Assembly: GCA_019828545.1 (NCBI GenBank)
Contig: JACVRA010000327.1
Coordinates: 1 to 53,739 of the forward strand
Reading direction: 5' to 3'
DNA from: Paracamarosporium sp. OC-R06-R3
Lineage: Eukaryota > Ascomycota > Dothideomycetes > Pleosporales > Didymosphaeriaceae
DNA length: 53,739 nucleotides
The notes under the pieces: model-generated
Seen by the model: only the letters and a program-made list of their open reading frames with translations
Database searches by the model: none
Told to the model about the DNA's origin: nothing
Shown here: positions 1 to 12,779 of the stretch, one piece after another
Layout of the letters: each line of letters begins with the position of its first letter
Position numbering within the stretch: the first letter of the stretch is position 1
Program-made: the position numbers and the translations under genes

Positions 1-602
1 CGACGTGCATTGACTGCCAAGACACGGTACGCCGCTTTGGGGCGAAGTAAGCCTAGCCGCCTCCCTTTTTCCTACACAGCCTCACGGCTCATTACATAGA
101 CGAGACAGAACTGTCTATCGTTCATGGCACCGAGTATACACTAATGAAGAATCCTCTGCCCGAGACGATGGTGTCCAGTAAGATCAAGCTCTGCCATCGC
201 ATAGCAAAACAACATACTCGTTACAGCCTTGAGGACCCATGAATGAACCTCGCGATGTTAGTGCAGCTGTGCCGCCGTCTGCCTCACAACAACTCCGCAG
301 TAAAATTTTTCTAACTCTCAAATATCGCCATACGCCTGCTTTAGTCCGGAGTGTATCTGCTTGCTTATTCTTGCCTTGACCTGCGGTCGTTGTGGGCGGA
401 GCTGCTTGGCAAATAACGCACTTATCGTATTTTCCGTTCTACACCAGACAATCCAATTATCGAACCCATTGTTCTGTGCTTAGGGTGCTATCGTTTACTG
501 TTATCCTTATACTGGGCGTTGCTAAGCTTCCGCTTTGCATTCCATCTCTAAGCCGCTATCCCTTCCTCGCGTTGAGAGACCTATAATGATTAGAACGCCA
601 TT
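1..602. other. Left-edge stretch upstream of the ABCA gene
   Basis: No complete gene is visible. Two short plus-strand frames run in from the left edge: one stays open to a TAG at 97-99 and another ends in TAA at 46-48 with a Cys-x2-Cys pair. Either could be the last codons of a gene lying outside the window, but neither is long enough to support. The rest should hold the promoter and 5' leader of the ABC transporter that starts at 603. Confidence 0.3.
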
Positions 603-3600
603 ATGAGTCTTCTAGTTCGCCAGATATGGGCTTTGATTCGCAAGAACTTACTCATCATATGTATACGACGGCCTATCTCTACGTTTATCCGCGCATTGGC
701 CATTCCTCTTGTCGTAGTGCTAGTCCTGTCATACACGAAAGAGTTCTTCTCATCTCCGTCGAAGTACGGGATATCGTCCCCTCATGCTGTGAGTAGCCGT
801 AAAATGACTGCGAAATTAACCCACTGCTAATTCTGACCAGATACGCTCGCTCAAGGAAGGCTTAGCAGCAAGCGACGGTCGCGATATCGTGGGCTTCATC
901 AGCAATGGAATGCAAGGTGACGTCTCTGAAGTGATTAGCTCACTGTCGAAGACAGTAGAAGATGCTGGGAAAACTCCGAAACAATACGAAAGCACCTGGG
1001 ATCTCGCACAAGAATGCATCAGCAGCGGAGGGAGCGAGCCGTCGAAATGTTACGGAGCTGTCATCTTCCTTTCTTCACCAGGACAGGGTACGAACATCAG
1101 CTCGAGAGGAACTTGGAACTACACTATCCGCGGCGATTACGGTGGAGGGTTTACTGACGTGACACGAGACACAAATGGCGTAGAGGTGTATCTCATACCT
1201 TTACAACGCGCTGTAGATGCAGAGATTATTGCGCACACAAGACTAAATGGAGAGGGATCGTTCCCACAAACTAAAACGACTGTTTACACGTCACACAATC
1301 AGGAATCACTTGACGACTCGCGGACAAGCAACTTCCTGGCGCTCTGCATCTACGCCTTTGGGACACTATACACTTTCACCCTTGTCGGCATTGTTTACCA
1401 TATGACTTCCTTTGTCTCTCATGAAAGGGAGCTTGGTATGTCCGGTCTCATCGACACCATGGTTCCAGGTGGCTCCAACATACGGGGGCGAATTGTACGC
1501 CAAATCGCAACCTATATCTCCTTTGCCGTTGTCTACTTCCCAAGCTGGATAGCTGTCGGCGTAGTCATCTCCGTACTGGCTTTTCCGAAGACGTCGCATG
1601 GTATTCCTATCGGCTTCACAATCTTTGCTGGCCTAGCATTGACCTCATTTTCGCTGTTTGGCGCCTCGTTCTTCAAGAAGTCCCAGCTAAGTGGCGCCAT
1701 CATGGTGGTCATTGTGCTGGTATTTGCCATCTTGCCTCAGACACTTTGGAAACAGACGAACGTCGCGTGCGGCATCATGAGCTTTATCTTTCCTTCAGCG
1801 ACGTACACTTATTTCGTCACAGGCGCTGCTGTCTTCGAATCATACAACGAAAAATTGCAGATGTGGACTCAACCAGCAGAGGAATTGGAAGATCCTCACC
1901 ATTACCGTCTGAACATTGGCATACACTGGATCTTCTTAGCCATACAGATTGTAGTTTATCCGATCCTAGCATTCTGCGTCGAACACGTACTCTTCTCGAC
2001 AGCATCATCGTACAGAACCTTCCAACACCCGTCGAACGAGCAAGCCCCGACCGTCACGCTATCTTCGTTCTCTAAAACATACAAAGCGGGGATTATGGCA
2101 CGTATCTTCAAGCGTCGCAAGGACGTACATGCCGTGGTCGACATGAGCCTTAGCGCATACCGAGGGCAAATACTTTGCTTGCTTGGGCCGAACGGTAGCG
2201 GAAAGAGTACGACTATGAACTGCATCGCGGGACAACACAAAGTAAGCTCCGGCACTGTCGCCATCGACCCTAGTGGGGGTTTGGGCTACGCACCTCAAAA
2301 CAACGTCATTTGGCCGGACCTCACGGTCGAAGAACACATTCGCATCTTCAGCGATCTCAAGTGCATCGCCAATGTCAATGAAGAAATAGTCACTGAACTT
2401 GTCCACATGTGCGATTTGCAGAAAAAGCTACCGTCAAAAGCCAAGACACTGTCTGGTGGACAGAAGAGAAAGCTGCAGCTGGCTATGATGTTTGCTGGTG
2501 GGTCTGCTGTGTGCTGCGTAGACGAGGTGTCCACGGGTCTTGACCCTATCTCGCGTCGCAGGATCTGGGAGATCCTTCTTGCTGAGCGCCATAAACGGAC
2601 CATCATCATGACCACGCATTTCCTGGACGAAGCGGACTACCTAAGCGACAACATTGTCATCATGTACAAAGGAACTCTGCGGGCAGAGGGCACTTCTGCG
2701 ACTCTGAAGAATCGCTACGGACGTGGTTTTACGATCAAGTTGCCGGAGAACATTGAAGTCGACGTACCTATGTCTGGGAGAGTCGAGCAAGAAAAATCCC
2801 GGCACCAGGTAGTGTTTAGAGTTGCGAGGGCGGCCTTGGTCACCGAATTAATTGAGCACCTTGAGGCGAAGGGAATACGCGACTATCAGATTTCCGGACC
2901 CACAATGGAAGAGCTATTCTTGAAGGCAACTGGCGACACCATCGCTCCTATGGAAAGCAACGGATCCGATGATAAACAAGTAGACAAAATTGGAGAGCAC
3001 GACAAAGTAGCGCTCGTGAAAGCTAGCACAGGACAATACAACCTCAAAGATGGGCGGCCTATATCTGTCATCAAGCAATGGTCCTTACTCGTTGGCAAAC
3101 GATTCCGCATTCTCCGACGGCGCTACGTTCCCTACCTCGTCGCCGTCATTTTTGCCATTGTGGGAGCCGGCGTCGCACCCCTCCTCATCAAAAAGTTCAC
3201 AAAACCCATGAAGTGTCCAGCCCCAGCAGATCTCATCAATGATGACTTTGCTTCATACAGATATGACCTCACATCCATTTACTCCCCACTCATTCTGTTT
3301 GGGCCACCGGACAAGCTGAACGACACTCAATTGAGCCAAGTGGCGCGTGTCTACTCTGTCAACCACACGCGGTTTGCAGGCTGCGATCCCAACGCTAGCT
3401 CGTCCAGCTCTTCATATTACTACTGTCCTGATGATTACGGTTACCACAACACGACGCAGCTCAAGGACCAACTGGTCATGGTAAACACGTACGATGAATT
3501 CGTCAATAAACTAAAGAGGTATCAAGACACCATCTCAGGGTATTATTCCTCAAGCAGCTCATCTTCGTACTCAGATTATGAAGACAGTCAGGTGAAGGGT

Positions 3601-5522
3601 GGGTTGTGGCTGGGTAATGACGAAGTCATTTTCGCTGCCAATGTAGACGCAACGGACGACATATCCATCATGCTAAACTTCCTCGATAACATCGTCAGCG
3701 GAGTACCTATCTCAACGGCGTTTTCCGGATTCGCAAGGGAAGAGGCACCGACCGTCTACTTAGCGGAGGCGCTCATGTTCATGGTCTACTATGGACTCAT
3801 CATGGCGGCTTACCCTGCGTTCTTCGCGCTCTATCCTACTAACGAGCGTATCTCTAATGTGAGGTCGATGCAATACTCGAACGGCATTCGTCCTCTTCCC
3901 CTGTGGCTGTCACATCTCGCTTTCGATAGTATCTTTATCGTTGTGATTAGTTCGGTGGCTACGGGACTGCTTTCAGCTTCATCCCCCATCTGGTTTGGCC
4001 TCGGGTACATTTGGCTCATCCTGGTCCTTTACGGATTGACCGCCACGCTTCTTTCCTATATTATCTCCATGTTTGCCAAATCTGCGGTGGCAGCCTGGTT
4101 CAGTAAGTTCGTTCGCGCCTCCAAATATGGATGAAAACTAACGCGACGACAGTGATTGCCCTTGGCCAGGTCATCTTCTACTTTGCCTACTTTGGCGGCT
4201 TGATTGGAGTGCAGTCCTCGTATCCCTATGCAAAGTTTGAAGGAGTCTTCAACAGTCTCTTTTTTGGCCTCGGTATCGTATCCCCCGTTGTCTGTCTCGA
4301 AAGAGCATTCACAATCGGCCTCGGACAATTCGCCTCGCTCTGCAACGGCCACAATGCAGGCTCAATCTACCTCTTCGGCGGACCGATTCTCTACCTCATC
4401 CTTCAAGGAGCCGTACTCTTTACCATCCTCCTCTGGTGGGACAGCTCTTTCAAGCTACCCTTCCCCAACACACGGCGCGCCGTCCGCGACCCCGAAGCCA
4501 CAGAAATGTACTCCAAAGATCTGATGAACGAGCTGCAGCGCCTGAAATCAGACACCTGCGACCTCCGCGTCGAATCCGTCTCCAAGGCCTTTGGGTCCAA
4601 CAACGCCGTAGACAACGTCACCTTTGGTGTGCAAACATCCGAGATCTTCGCTCTGCTTGGACCCAACGGTGCAGGAAAGAGTACCCTCATCTCTATGATC
4701 CGCGGGGACATCAAGCCTTCTACTTCCGACTCTGCAATCCACATTGCAGGGCATTCTATCCTCGCTGCGCCCGTCGCCGCCCGCGCGAGCCTAGGTGTCT
4801 GTCCGCAATTCGATTCCGCAGACGTGCTGACCGTGAGCGAAACACTCCGCTTCTTCGCGCGCATCCGCGGCGTGTCGGACATAGAGCATAATGTTTCCGC
4901 CGTGATAGCCGCCTGCGGCCTCGCTGCATGGGCAGACCAACTCGCGCAGAAACTCTCCGGTGGGACGAAGCGGAAATTGAGTCTCGCGGTGGCACTGGTG
5001 GGTAATCCGCGGGTGCTTGTTCTCGACGAGCCGTCATCAGCACTTGATGCGAATGCGAAGCGTAACATGTGGCGATGTCTGCAAAACACGGGTAAAGGGC
5101 GTGCAGTGGTGCTTACGACGCATTCTATGGAGGAGGCGGATGCGTTGGCGGATCGTATCGGCATCGTCTCGTCGCGTATGCTGGCGCTTGGCGAGCGAGA
5201 GGATCTTAAGCACCGGGCTGGAGATTCTTTCCATGTTCATCTTGTGGTGCGATCTGCGCCAAGGACTACGGAGGAAGAACTTGCGAACATGAGGGAGTGG
5301 ATTGCGGGGACGTTTGCGAATGCAAAGATTAGTCGGGAGACGCAGGGTGGGCAGGTTAGGTTTGAGGTTCCGGCCGAGGGGAGGTCGTTGGGTGGTTTGA
5401 TCAAGATGTTGGAGGGTGTGAAGGAGGAGTTGGGAGTCGAGTTTTATAGCGTTGGCAAGGCGACATTGGATGAAGTATTCGAGAATATCGTGAAGAGGTA
5501 TGGGGAGTACTCGGAAAAATGA
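603..5522 (+). CDS. Full-length ABCA-type ABC transporter
   Basis: A two-TMD, two-NBD transporter of the ABCA class, a family associated with lipid or sterol movement across membranes; its substrate is unknown. Three exons (603-788, 841-4102, 4153-5522) join in frame through GT-AG introns 789-840 and 4103-4152 to give about 1605 aa, the usual length. The N-terminus opens with a membrane segment followed by a large extracytoplasmic loop. NBD1 has Walker A GPNGSGKST (about 511-519), signature LSGGQ (about 599) and Walker B ending VDE (about 623-624). NBD2 has GPNGAGKST (about 1319), LSGGT (about 1417) and VLDE (about 1439-1442). Both catalytic glutamates are present, so both sites look competent. 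The second extracytoplasmic loop carries two Ser/Tyr-rich runs near residues 913 and 963. The gene appears intact; the unspliced frame stops at 4134 only because the second intron contains a stop. Start is the first in-frame ATG. Confidence 0.93.
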
Positions 5523-5977
5523 GGGTTCGTCTTCTTCAGAAGCGGCGTACTTGGGCGTCGAAGATACCACGAGAACATAATGATACCCTTCAAAGGAAGA
5601 GTTTATAGGTTAATTCCGTAGATTTTAATGAATAGATCTTGATCAAGGACTTTGAATCAATGGCATTTTGCATAACAGCGTCTAAAACCAGTTGTGCAGC
5701 TGGACGAAAAAACCGAAGGTCTCCACGTTGGCTACTCACTGTAGATCCGCACAACTCACTTCACATGCACTGAGATGCACAAGACTATTCATTTGAAACA
5801 CCAAAACAACTCTATCGCTAACTCATTTTTGGTACAACAGAAAGGGGTATCAATTGCGTCCATCTTACAAACGCCAAACTTTTCACCACCACAGGGCAGC
5901 AACTAGCGCACTTCAGCCTGCAGACGGTCCATGTCAAACACTACACCATACTCAGACCACCATTACAACGCTCCCCA
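5523..5977. other. Convergent 3' intergenic region
   Basis: About 455 bases between the stop of the ABCA gene and the stop of the UNC93-like gene on the other strand. It should contain both 3' UTRs. No coding frame or repeat stands out. Confidence 0.5.
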
Positions 5978-7345
5978 CTACGCCTTATCCCCAACCTTAA
6001 CATCAGCCTCGGTCTCATCCTCCATAACCTTAACCTCATGACTCCCCTCCAACTCGCTCAGAATAATCCACGTCGGCGCAATGCAAAGCAACGTAATTCC
6101 AAAGTTCAGCCCAATGCTCACGAAATGGTTCGCATTGCCCTCAGACTGCATGGCCCAGGCAACCGTCTGGCCGAGCGCCTCCACACCGCGCAGGATACCC
6201 GTGTGGTGCGAGAGGTTAGACAGATCCGTCGCATATTGGCCGACGAGCCAGTACAGAAACTGCTGGAACGCCTGCCCGCCAAACTGCCAGAAGAATACGA
6301 GCGCATACGACTTGCCGAAGCCGCCGGTGAACCAGTCGTGCACCGGTGGCTCGGCCATGTTGTAGAACTGGTTCTGCAGGATGGACGCCCAGATCCAGGT
6401 GCCGACCAGGATGGCGATGATGGAGATAAAGGCGATGCGTCCGCGAGTCTTGATGTGGATCCTCGGACTATCGAGTAGAGCAGCAATGATAAAGGAGCTG
6501 AAGATTCCCGCAAAGTTAGTGAAGAAACTGGAGAAGGCGCGTGCGCGGACGGTGAAGTACGTCGTGAGCCAGGTGCTCGTGAAGCCGTTGTAGAAGTAGC
6601 TGATGAAGAAGGCCGGGAGGAGAAGGAGGATTCTTCGGCTGACGAAAAGTCTTCCCACGGCTTTGAATTCGGCGGCCCAGGTGGGTGCCATGGAGGTGAC
6701 TACCGTGGTGCCGTCCTTGCGCCAGACCTTGCGAGCGGGAGACAGGCATAGTGCGATCGGAAGACCAAGACACATGATGACGATGAAGACGATGTAGGTC
6801 GAGGAGGATACCGAGCCGGCGGTTTTGCGGTTGGCATTTAGTCCCAAGTTGATTGCGCCTCCTACGATAGGACCTGCGGCTTTTGCAGTCTGCCATATGG
6901 CGAGGTAGAAAGCTCTGTCTCCAGGAGAGGGATATCCAATGATAATCGCCGCCTCAGCAGCCCAGAAGAAACCAGCAGAGATACCACACAGCGCGGAACC
7001 GAACAGCATGAACCAGGTCGTCGAGTGAACATTGTTAGTGTACAGTCCGGCGCCATAGAGCGGGTATCCAATTGCGCCGAGAGCGAGTCCATACTTGAGG
7101 CCAATGCGATTGTTGATAGCGCCGGCAGCGACGCAGACGACGGCGAAGAGACCGTAAACCAAGGCGTTAGCGGCAGATACAGCGTAAGGCTCCGCTGCTC
7201 CTCCCGCACCAAGACCACCGAGAGCATCCCACATGCCCGGCGCAGTGAAGGAGACACCGCATGCGACGATGATCTGGAAGGGGACCGAGCGGAATATCGA
7301 ATGCGACTTGACGGGGCCCACGGCCTCCTCGCTAATGGACGACAT
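5978..7345 (-). CDS. UNC93-like MFS membrane protein
   Basis: A 455-aa, intronless multi-pass protein of the UNC93/DUF895 branch of the major facilitator superfamily, found in many ascomycetes and mostly uncharacterised. I count about 11-12 hydrophobic segments. The first stretch reads GVSFTAPGMWDALGGLGAGG and is followed by a helix ending in NNRIGLKYG, a pattern typical of this family. The C-terminus is short and acidic. The frame is open further upstream, to 7402, and that adds 19 residues. I prefer the ATG at 7345 because it has GCC immediately before it and begins a normal hydrophilic N-terminus (MSSISEE). The neighbours are unrelated, and the transported substrate cannot be inferred. Confidence 0.88.
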   Translation of the reverse strand: MSSISEEAVGPVKSHSIFRSVPFQIIVACGVSFTAPGMWDALGGLGAGGAAEPYAVSAANALVYGLFAVVCVAAGAINNRIGLKYGLALGAIGYPLYGAGLYTNNVHSTTWFMLFGSALCGISAGFFWAAEAAIIIGYPSPGDRAFYLAIWQTAKAAGPIVGGAINLGLNANRKTAGSVSSSTYIVFIVIMCLGLPIALCLSPARKVWRKDGTTVVTSMAPTWAAEFKAVGRLFVSRRILLLLPAFFISYFYNGFTSTWLTTYFTVRARAFSSFFTNFAGIFSSFIIAALLDSPRIHIKTRGRIAFISIIAILVGTWIWASILQNQFYNMAEPPVHDWFTGGFGKSYALVFFWQFGGQAFQQFLYWLVGQYATDLSNLSHHTGILRGVEALGQTVAWAMQSEGNANHFVSIGLNFGITLLCIAPTWIILSELEGSHEVKVMEDETEADVKVGDKA

Positions 7346-8257
7346 GGCGAATTGAATTAAAAATAATACACCCGTTCGAGGAGATGTATCAATCCAAGAC
7401 ACACTTCGCAGTGCTCAAAAAGGTAAAGTGGTAATAAGTAGTCTTCCACCTCTCTTTCCAAGATGGACTTCGCCACCAAAAGAATGTACGTGTAGGAAAG
7501 GACGACAGACGAGGACACACGACTGTCGCGGCCACGCGTTTATTTAAACGCGGCCAGCATTACATAGTTGACATGGTGTTTGAAAATTTGATACTCGTTG
7601 AGGCCTTTCGGAATCCCGCTAGAGATCACGACATCGGCGCTACATGACTAGGGGAGGCAAAGATCTTTCAGCCCTATGGACCCTGCGAGTAACGGGCGAC
7701 GGTGGCATCCGAGCCGTCGGTTGAATTCTGCACGTCGATACGAGGCTCCCGGCTGGTGGTAATGCGCATTAGATGGGTTTGATGCTTATTCGCTTCGCAT
7801 ACGGATGCTGTAGGGAAGCATCGGAGACGACGTCGAACAAGCGTGCAGACACCGACTACGGGACATAGTACGCTAGGCGACATCCGGGCCCCGCAAGTGG
7901 CCCCTGGCGAGTGGGTGAGGTTACCGTCGGGACAGAAGTCCAGGCCTGGTCTGACTTGAAGAATTATGCGCTTCATACCTGGTTGCGTGGTTATGAAACG
8001 CGAATTACCAAACTATGACACACAGAACTGATTGAGGCAAGGTGAGCAACACCAAGGTCGACTGACTGCACATGGATGCTCGGTCCCTGGTCTGTATATA
8101 CTCGTGACACTCACAATAGTGATGTCAGTACCTATCTCTTATTTGCAATCGTGCTCACAACATCCATTCGTATCATACAAATCATACCTATCGCGCTCAA
8201 GTCGTATGTACCCAAATCTCAATGCCGCCGTTCTACTCACAAACCCAGTTGTTTACC
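7346..8257. other. Intergenic region upstream of the UNC93-like gene
   Basis: About 912 bases holding the promoter of the UNC93-like gene and the 3' UTR of the SIP3-like gene, both on the minus strand. Small open frames here lack coding character. An A/T-rich core inside a GC-flanked inverted repeat lies at 7535-7552. Confidence 0.5.
7535..7552. promoter_or_regulatory. Inverted repeat with A/T core upstream of the UNC93-like gene
   Basis: CGCGTTT-ATTT-AAACGCG is a perfect 7-bp inverted repeat around a 4-base centre, about 190 bp upstream of the ATG at 7345. GGCC flanks it on both sides. It could be a transcription-factor site or a promoter element; its position is the only support for a regulatory role. 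Confidence 0.3.
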
Positions 8258-11200
8258 TTATATCAAGCCTCTTCCATCCCTCATCCCGCCCAATGCCCTT
8301 TCGCAATCCCCGCAGTACCCCTTGATCCAGGCCTCCGCCTCCTTCTTTCCCTTTCGCCCTTCCTCGCCGAGCATAGTGCCTACGCGCTCACATTTGTGTG
8401 TCTCGTCAAGTAGCCAGTTCTCATACTCCGCTTCCACTACGTCCTTCTCAATTCGGTTGACGACACGTAGCGCAACGAGTAGGTCGTGCCGGTGAGAACT
8501 GAGGTTTTGGCGTGTACGGTGAAGACGCCTCGGTGCATGAATTGACGGAGAAATAGGCGTGGGTGGGTTGGCGTTTGGATCTGTGAGGAGAGATGTGAAG
8601 GTTTGGTGGCTGCAGGAAGGTCAGTTTTGATGAACAGATTGTGATGGGGAGATAAGACGAGGACGCACCATTTGTTCGCAGCTGCATCAACAGGTAAATG
8701 CAGTGCGATGCCAGTATCATTCGCATAGGCAAAGCTGTCTTCAAGATCGCGAAGGTATACCGAGCGCGACATAACAGTTGTAGGACCGACGCCTAGCCGT
8801 GACATGAAATTTGCTGCGTTGCGCTCATTCCACCACTGCCACGAGTCCCGCGATGTGTGGAAAAGATTTGCTCCACCGCTGACGATTAATAGAACAACCA
8901 GGAGCTTGTGTGCGGAGACCACTTTGCCTAGTCCTGCAAAGACTGCCAGTATCCAGCTCATCAGTGTCGAAAAGATGCTGATGATGATGTTGCCGATGAA
9001 TTGGGCAACAAACGAGCCCGTCGTCTGCGGGCACAGTTTGAACTTGCGTGGCCGGTTGGGGGGCGGAATATCCTGAGCATTGAATTGGGCAGCTTGGGTG
9101 ACAGTCCCAATTTGTCCGAAGATATTCGTAACCTTGCCTGTATTTCGGTTGTGCCCTAGCCGAGCAACTTGGTCATTGACCACATCTACTAGATCTTGCG
9201 CCTCCAGCTCCATGTCCTGAAGACCTTGTCGTTCAATGAGTTTCTTAGCAAAGCGCGGATTCTGTGCCCAATCCACTTTTGTGTATATCGCGAGTTTGCA
9301 GCGCGACTTCGAGACGTGAGTAACCACGATTTTACTCAAGAGTATGAACCGGTCGTGGCCGGGCAAGTACCATGGTGTCTTACGGTCTGCCACAACATAG
9401 CAGAGGTGGTCATTTAGAACCTCAATGACTTGATAATCGTTGATGATAACACCCTCACTTTTTCCAGATTGGGCTACTTCATATTCAAAGTCGCGGCGCT
9501 GGCGGCCTTGATCGATCTTCGACCACGGACCCTGCACAACGCGTTGTGCCCATCGCTCTCGGTACAACATCTGGAAGACGGCGCTCTTGTCGCCGAACAG
9601 AATGTGGAAGAGACCCTTGGCGCTAATTTCGTACTCTTTTTCTACTGCAACCTGGGTCATCCCTTGAGGCGCGAAGATGACAGGTTGCGACGGAAGTTTG
9701 AACTTGCTGGCATTTCGATTGGCGCCTGTGGGTTCGAACAGGTTGCCGTCTATACGCAGGCTGGTCTTGAGGTCCTTCCCATAGCCAGGATCCATCGGAG
9801 TATGTGACGGCACTTCTTCCCAGCTGTCCGCACTAGGTGAATTATCTGCGTCGTTAGCCTCCATCTTAATCAGCCTTTTCACGATTTCTTCCAGACTATG
9901 CTCTTCGGTAGTGGCATTGCGGACCAAAAAGTTCAGGCGTCGTAGGAGTAGCTTCAAAGGCTCTAGGAAAGTTTTGATCGTTATCCGTGTAGCGCCGTCT
10001 TCTCGCGTGCCAGACTTAAAATGCAGGAATAGAAAGTCACAATCTTTGCCTGGGGCTGCCGTCACTTCGTCTATAGACGCCATGCTAACGCCAGTGATCA
10101 GGACTAGTCCGAGGTGGTTGCTGTAAAAGTAAATGTCTTTCGCTGTGACGTAAACACGACCGGGGAACTCCTGCTGGTCGGTTGGATTCCAAACTGCGCG
10201 GAACACAAGCACGACTTTCTCTGACCGGGGAACAGTCGGGAATAAAATACGAAACTGCGCGTCCTGCATGCGTAAAGCGAGAGGGTAGTAGTTGGGGAAG
10301 TCTTCTGTAACGATAGTCGGTCGCTGTATAGTCGTTTGGCTCCCAAGACTCATGGTTTTGCGATGGGTAGCATTTGCCGGAGTCACAGTGCCGGGGGAAG
10401 GGTCTCCAGAGGATGCGTCGCTAGGCTTGTCGAAGGGATCGAGTCCAGGAGATGGGCGCAAGGGACTAGGGGGATCTGACATGCTACGCTCGCGCAATTC
10501 ATGTTCTTCTTCGCGCACAAGCCGGTTAACATAGCCCCAGTTCACAGAGCCCCATAAATTCGCCATCAAACCTCCCGGCATGTTGCCTGATTTTCCAAGA
10601 CCCAAGCCGCGTTCACCGCTCACAGCAACGGCGGCTTTACTCAAGTTCGTAGGAGCAGGGGGATTAGCAAGCGTTGAAGGAGCTAAACTGCTTGGTGGTA
10701 GAGTCTGACCCATGACGAGGCGGGTGTCTGGTAGTCCTGGCGCAGGAGCTGTGATCTGTCCAACCTGTACAATGTTATGACTTGCGGAAGCGAGACTTGC
10801 AGATATGAGGCTAGCGATGCCACCAGAAGCGGAAGAGGGATTGCTTCCACTTAGCTGGGGCCCTACTGTAGACTTTCGCGTCAAATCGAGTTTCTCCATT
10901 ATTCGTGTAGCATGGTCTCGGCGACTACCCTCGTCTCGTTCGAAGGCGGTACTGCGCCTTGTCACGTCGAAACTCCCACGAGCAGCTAAACTGTCAGAGC
11001 CAGGGATTCCAAGCGATTCGGTGCGGTCAATGACGCCAGCATCATCACTGGGATGCGCGGCATGACCTTCTGAGGTTTTTGCAGCAAATTCAGGGGCCAC
11101 GGGAGGGCTGATGGAGAAGGCAGCATCAATAGAACCAGGTGCGCCAGAGTCCTTGGATGTGTCTTCCAACGCTTTACGCTTGGCGACTTCGAACGAAGAA

Positions 11201-12472
11201 ATCCATTCAGTGAGATCGGCTTGGGTGTCAGCCTGGAGTAGGACGGTCGTATCTTTGGTCTTGACTTCGAAACAAAAGCGTCGTTCTTCTTGAAATGCTG
11301 GACGGATACCGCACAGCAAAACGCCAATCTTCTCAGACTCCTCGACGGCACCAGACCGAGTGCCTTGTGTAAGCCAGCCGAAGATGCCATGCTTGACGAA
11401 GAACCACCTGCGTACCCAATACGTCCTCGCAGGCTTTCCCGTGATGGTGCGCTGGAAAAGCCAGCCCTGTTTCTCCGCCTTCTCGTTGGCTGGATCCGGC
11501 TTCGCAGGAGAGGCGAGGTTGGCGGAGGAAGGTGCTTGGGTGCCCAGGTATGGGACGGTAGATGCAGCGTAGGTGTCTAACTCGCGTGATGGTCGTGCAG
11601 CTAGTTCGGCGCTGCTCTCGACTTGTTGCCTCGCCAGATGGAGCTCCCGCTTGAAGACGCGCTCCCCATTCTCCATCTCTTTACTCCAACCGCGCACGCG
11701 GTCTACGTCAGCGCTCCAGCCTGCAAACGCCTTGACAGAAGTGTCGCGTGCAGTCTTCATGTCGCGCCATTGTTCGGTGACGACCTTGACCAATATTTTG
11801 TCCAACGTCGATCGCACCTGCGGTGCCAGAACGCAGAAGTTCATGCTCGCTTTGAGATAATCCTTTCTGGCCTCGTGCAGCTGGAACGCATCTTCTCGCA
11901 GCGAAGAGGGCTCCTTGGTCTTGGCCTGCCCGGCATAGCGTGCAATTGCGCCGTCAAATGTGCGCTGGGTGGTGTCCAGATTCTTGCGCGCTTCCTTGAG
12001 CATTCGCAGGTCGTTGTTCAGGAATGCGCGGACAGGCTCGCAGACTGTCGTCTCGGCCCTCTTCATGCCCCGCAGCGTGTTGTTCCAGAACTCGCGCGCG
12101 CCCTCGCCGAAGCGCTTCAGGGCCAGGACGGTGTAGTCGTGATCGAGAACGGCCTCGGAGAGCTGCAGCGGGGGATGGGAAGCCTGCACATACGCGTCGA
12201 CAAGCGTCTGCAGCGCATTCATCTCGCCCGCGAGCTTGGAGACGGCGCGCACGTAGCCATCGAGCCAGCGTTCAATGAGGTCGATCTGGTCGCCAAAATG
12301 CACTGCGGTTGCGCGAAAGGTCGGGGAGTCGAGCGCGGCTTCTTTGATCACGACGGGGCTGTCTGCGGTCAGTATCGCATTGGGTCGCAAAGCAGCGCAT
12401 GTGAACATACATCAAGGCAAGCGGGTTCGCGACGGGCTCCAGCACGGGCGGGGCTGCGGCGTCCTCGGCCAT
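8258..12472 (-). CDS. SIP3/LAM3-like BAR-PH-GRAM-VASt sterol transfer protein
   Basis: Homologue of yeast Sip3/Lam3 (LAM family), ER-anchored proteins at membrane contact sites linked to sterol transport. Exons 12472-12411, 12358-8669 and 8609-8258 join in frame (introns 12359-12410 and 8610-8668) to give about 1367 aa. Domains in order are a coiled BAR-like region (about 20-270), a PH domain (about 320-420), a low-complexity linker, a GRAM domain (about 715-850), a VASt domain (about 920-1100), then two hydrophobic segments near 1138-1185 that would anchor it in the ER. The last intron matters. Unspliced, the frame ends at 8437 with a low-complexity tail. Spliced, it gains a 117-residue helical tail containing RVVNRIEKDVVEAEYENWLL, which looks genuine. 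Exon 1 encodes only about 20 residues. The gene is divergent from KRI1. Confidence 0.9.
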
Positions 12473-12779
12473 GGTGTTCAGTCGTAGTCGCGGACGTCTA
12501 TGGGAAGATAGAGTGCGCAGTGTCGTCCTTGTATGTTCCTATGCATCGGGGCTACAGCGCATCCTGGCAGGCGCGGGATTGTAAAGAGTCGTGCCTCCTT
12601 TCACGGCCCCAATGCATGCATGCTTGCTTACTGTGCTTCGCAACGCCCACCATGCCAACCGACGTCAGCCCGCCGCCCGGCCGTGGTTTCTCCGCCCCGG
12701 CCGCGAAATCTTGGCGCCTTCTTTTTTTAGTGGGTCGGGCCTTCCGTCGCAACACACTTCTCTCGGAGCACTGCACGCA
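12473..12779. promoter_or_regulatory. Shared divergent promoter, SIP3-like and KRI1
   Basis: The 307 bases between the two ATGs (12472 minus, 12780 plus) must contain both core promoters. I see no clear TATA box. The stretch has a T-rich run (12721-12728) shortly before the KRI1 start and GC-rich blocks near 12660-12710. Confidence 0.5.

Noticed and set aside
1..99. Possible last exon of a gene entering from the left
   Set aside because: Two frames are open at the edge and the 33-bp gap that could be an intron is too short for a normal fungal intron; too little sequence to decide.
7674..7976. 100-codon minus-strand frame between the UNC93-like and SIP3-like genes
   Set aside because: No splice context, no start context and no resemblance to known proteins.
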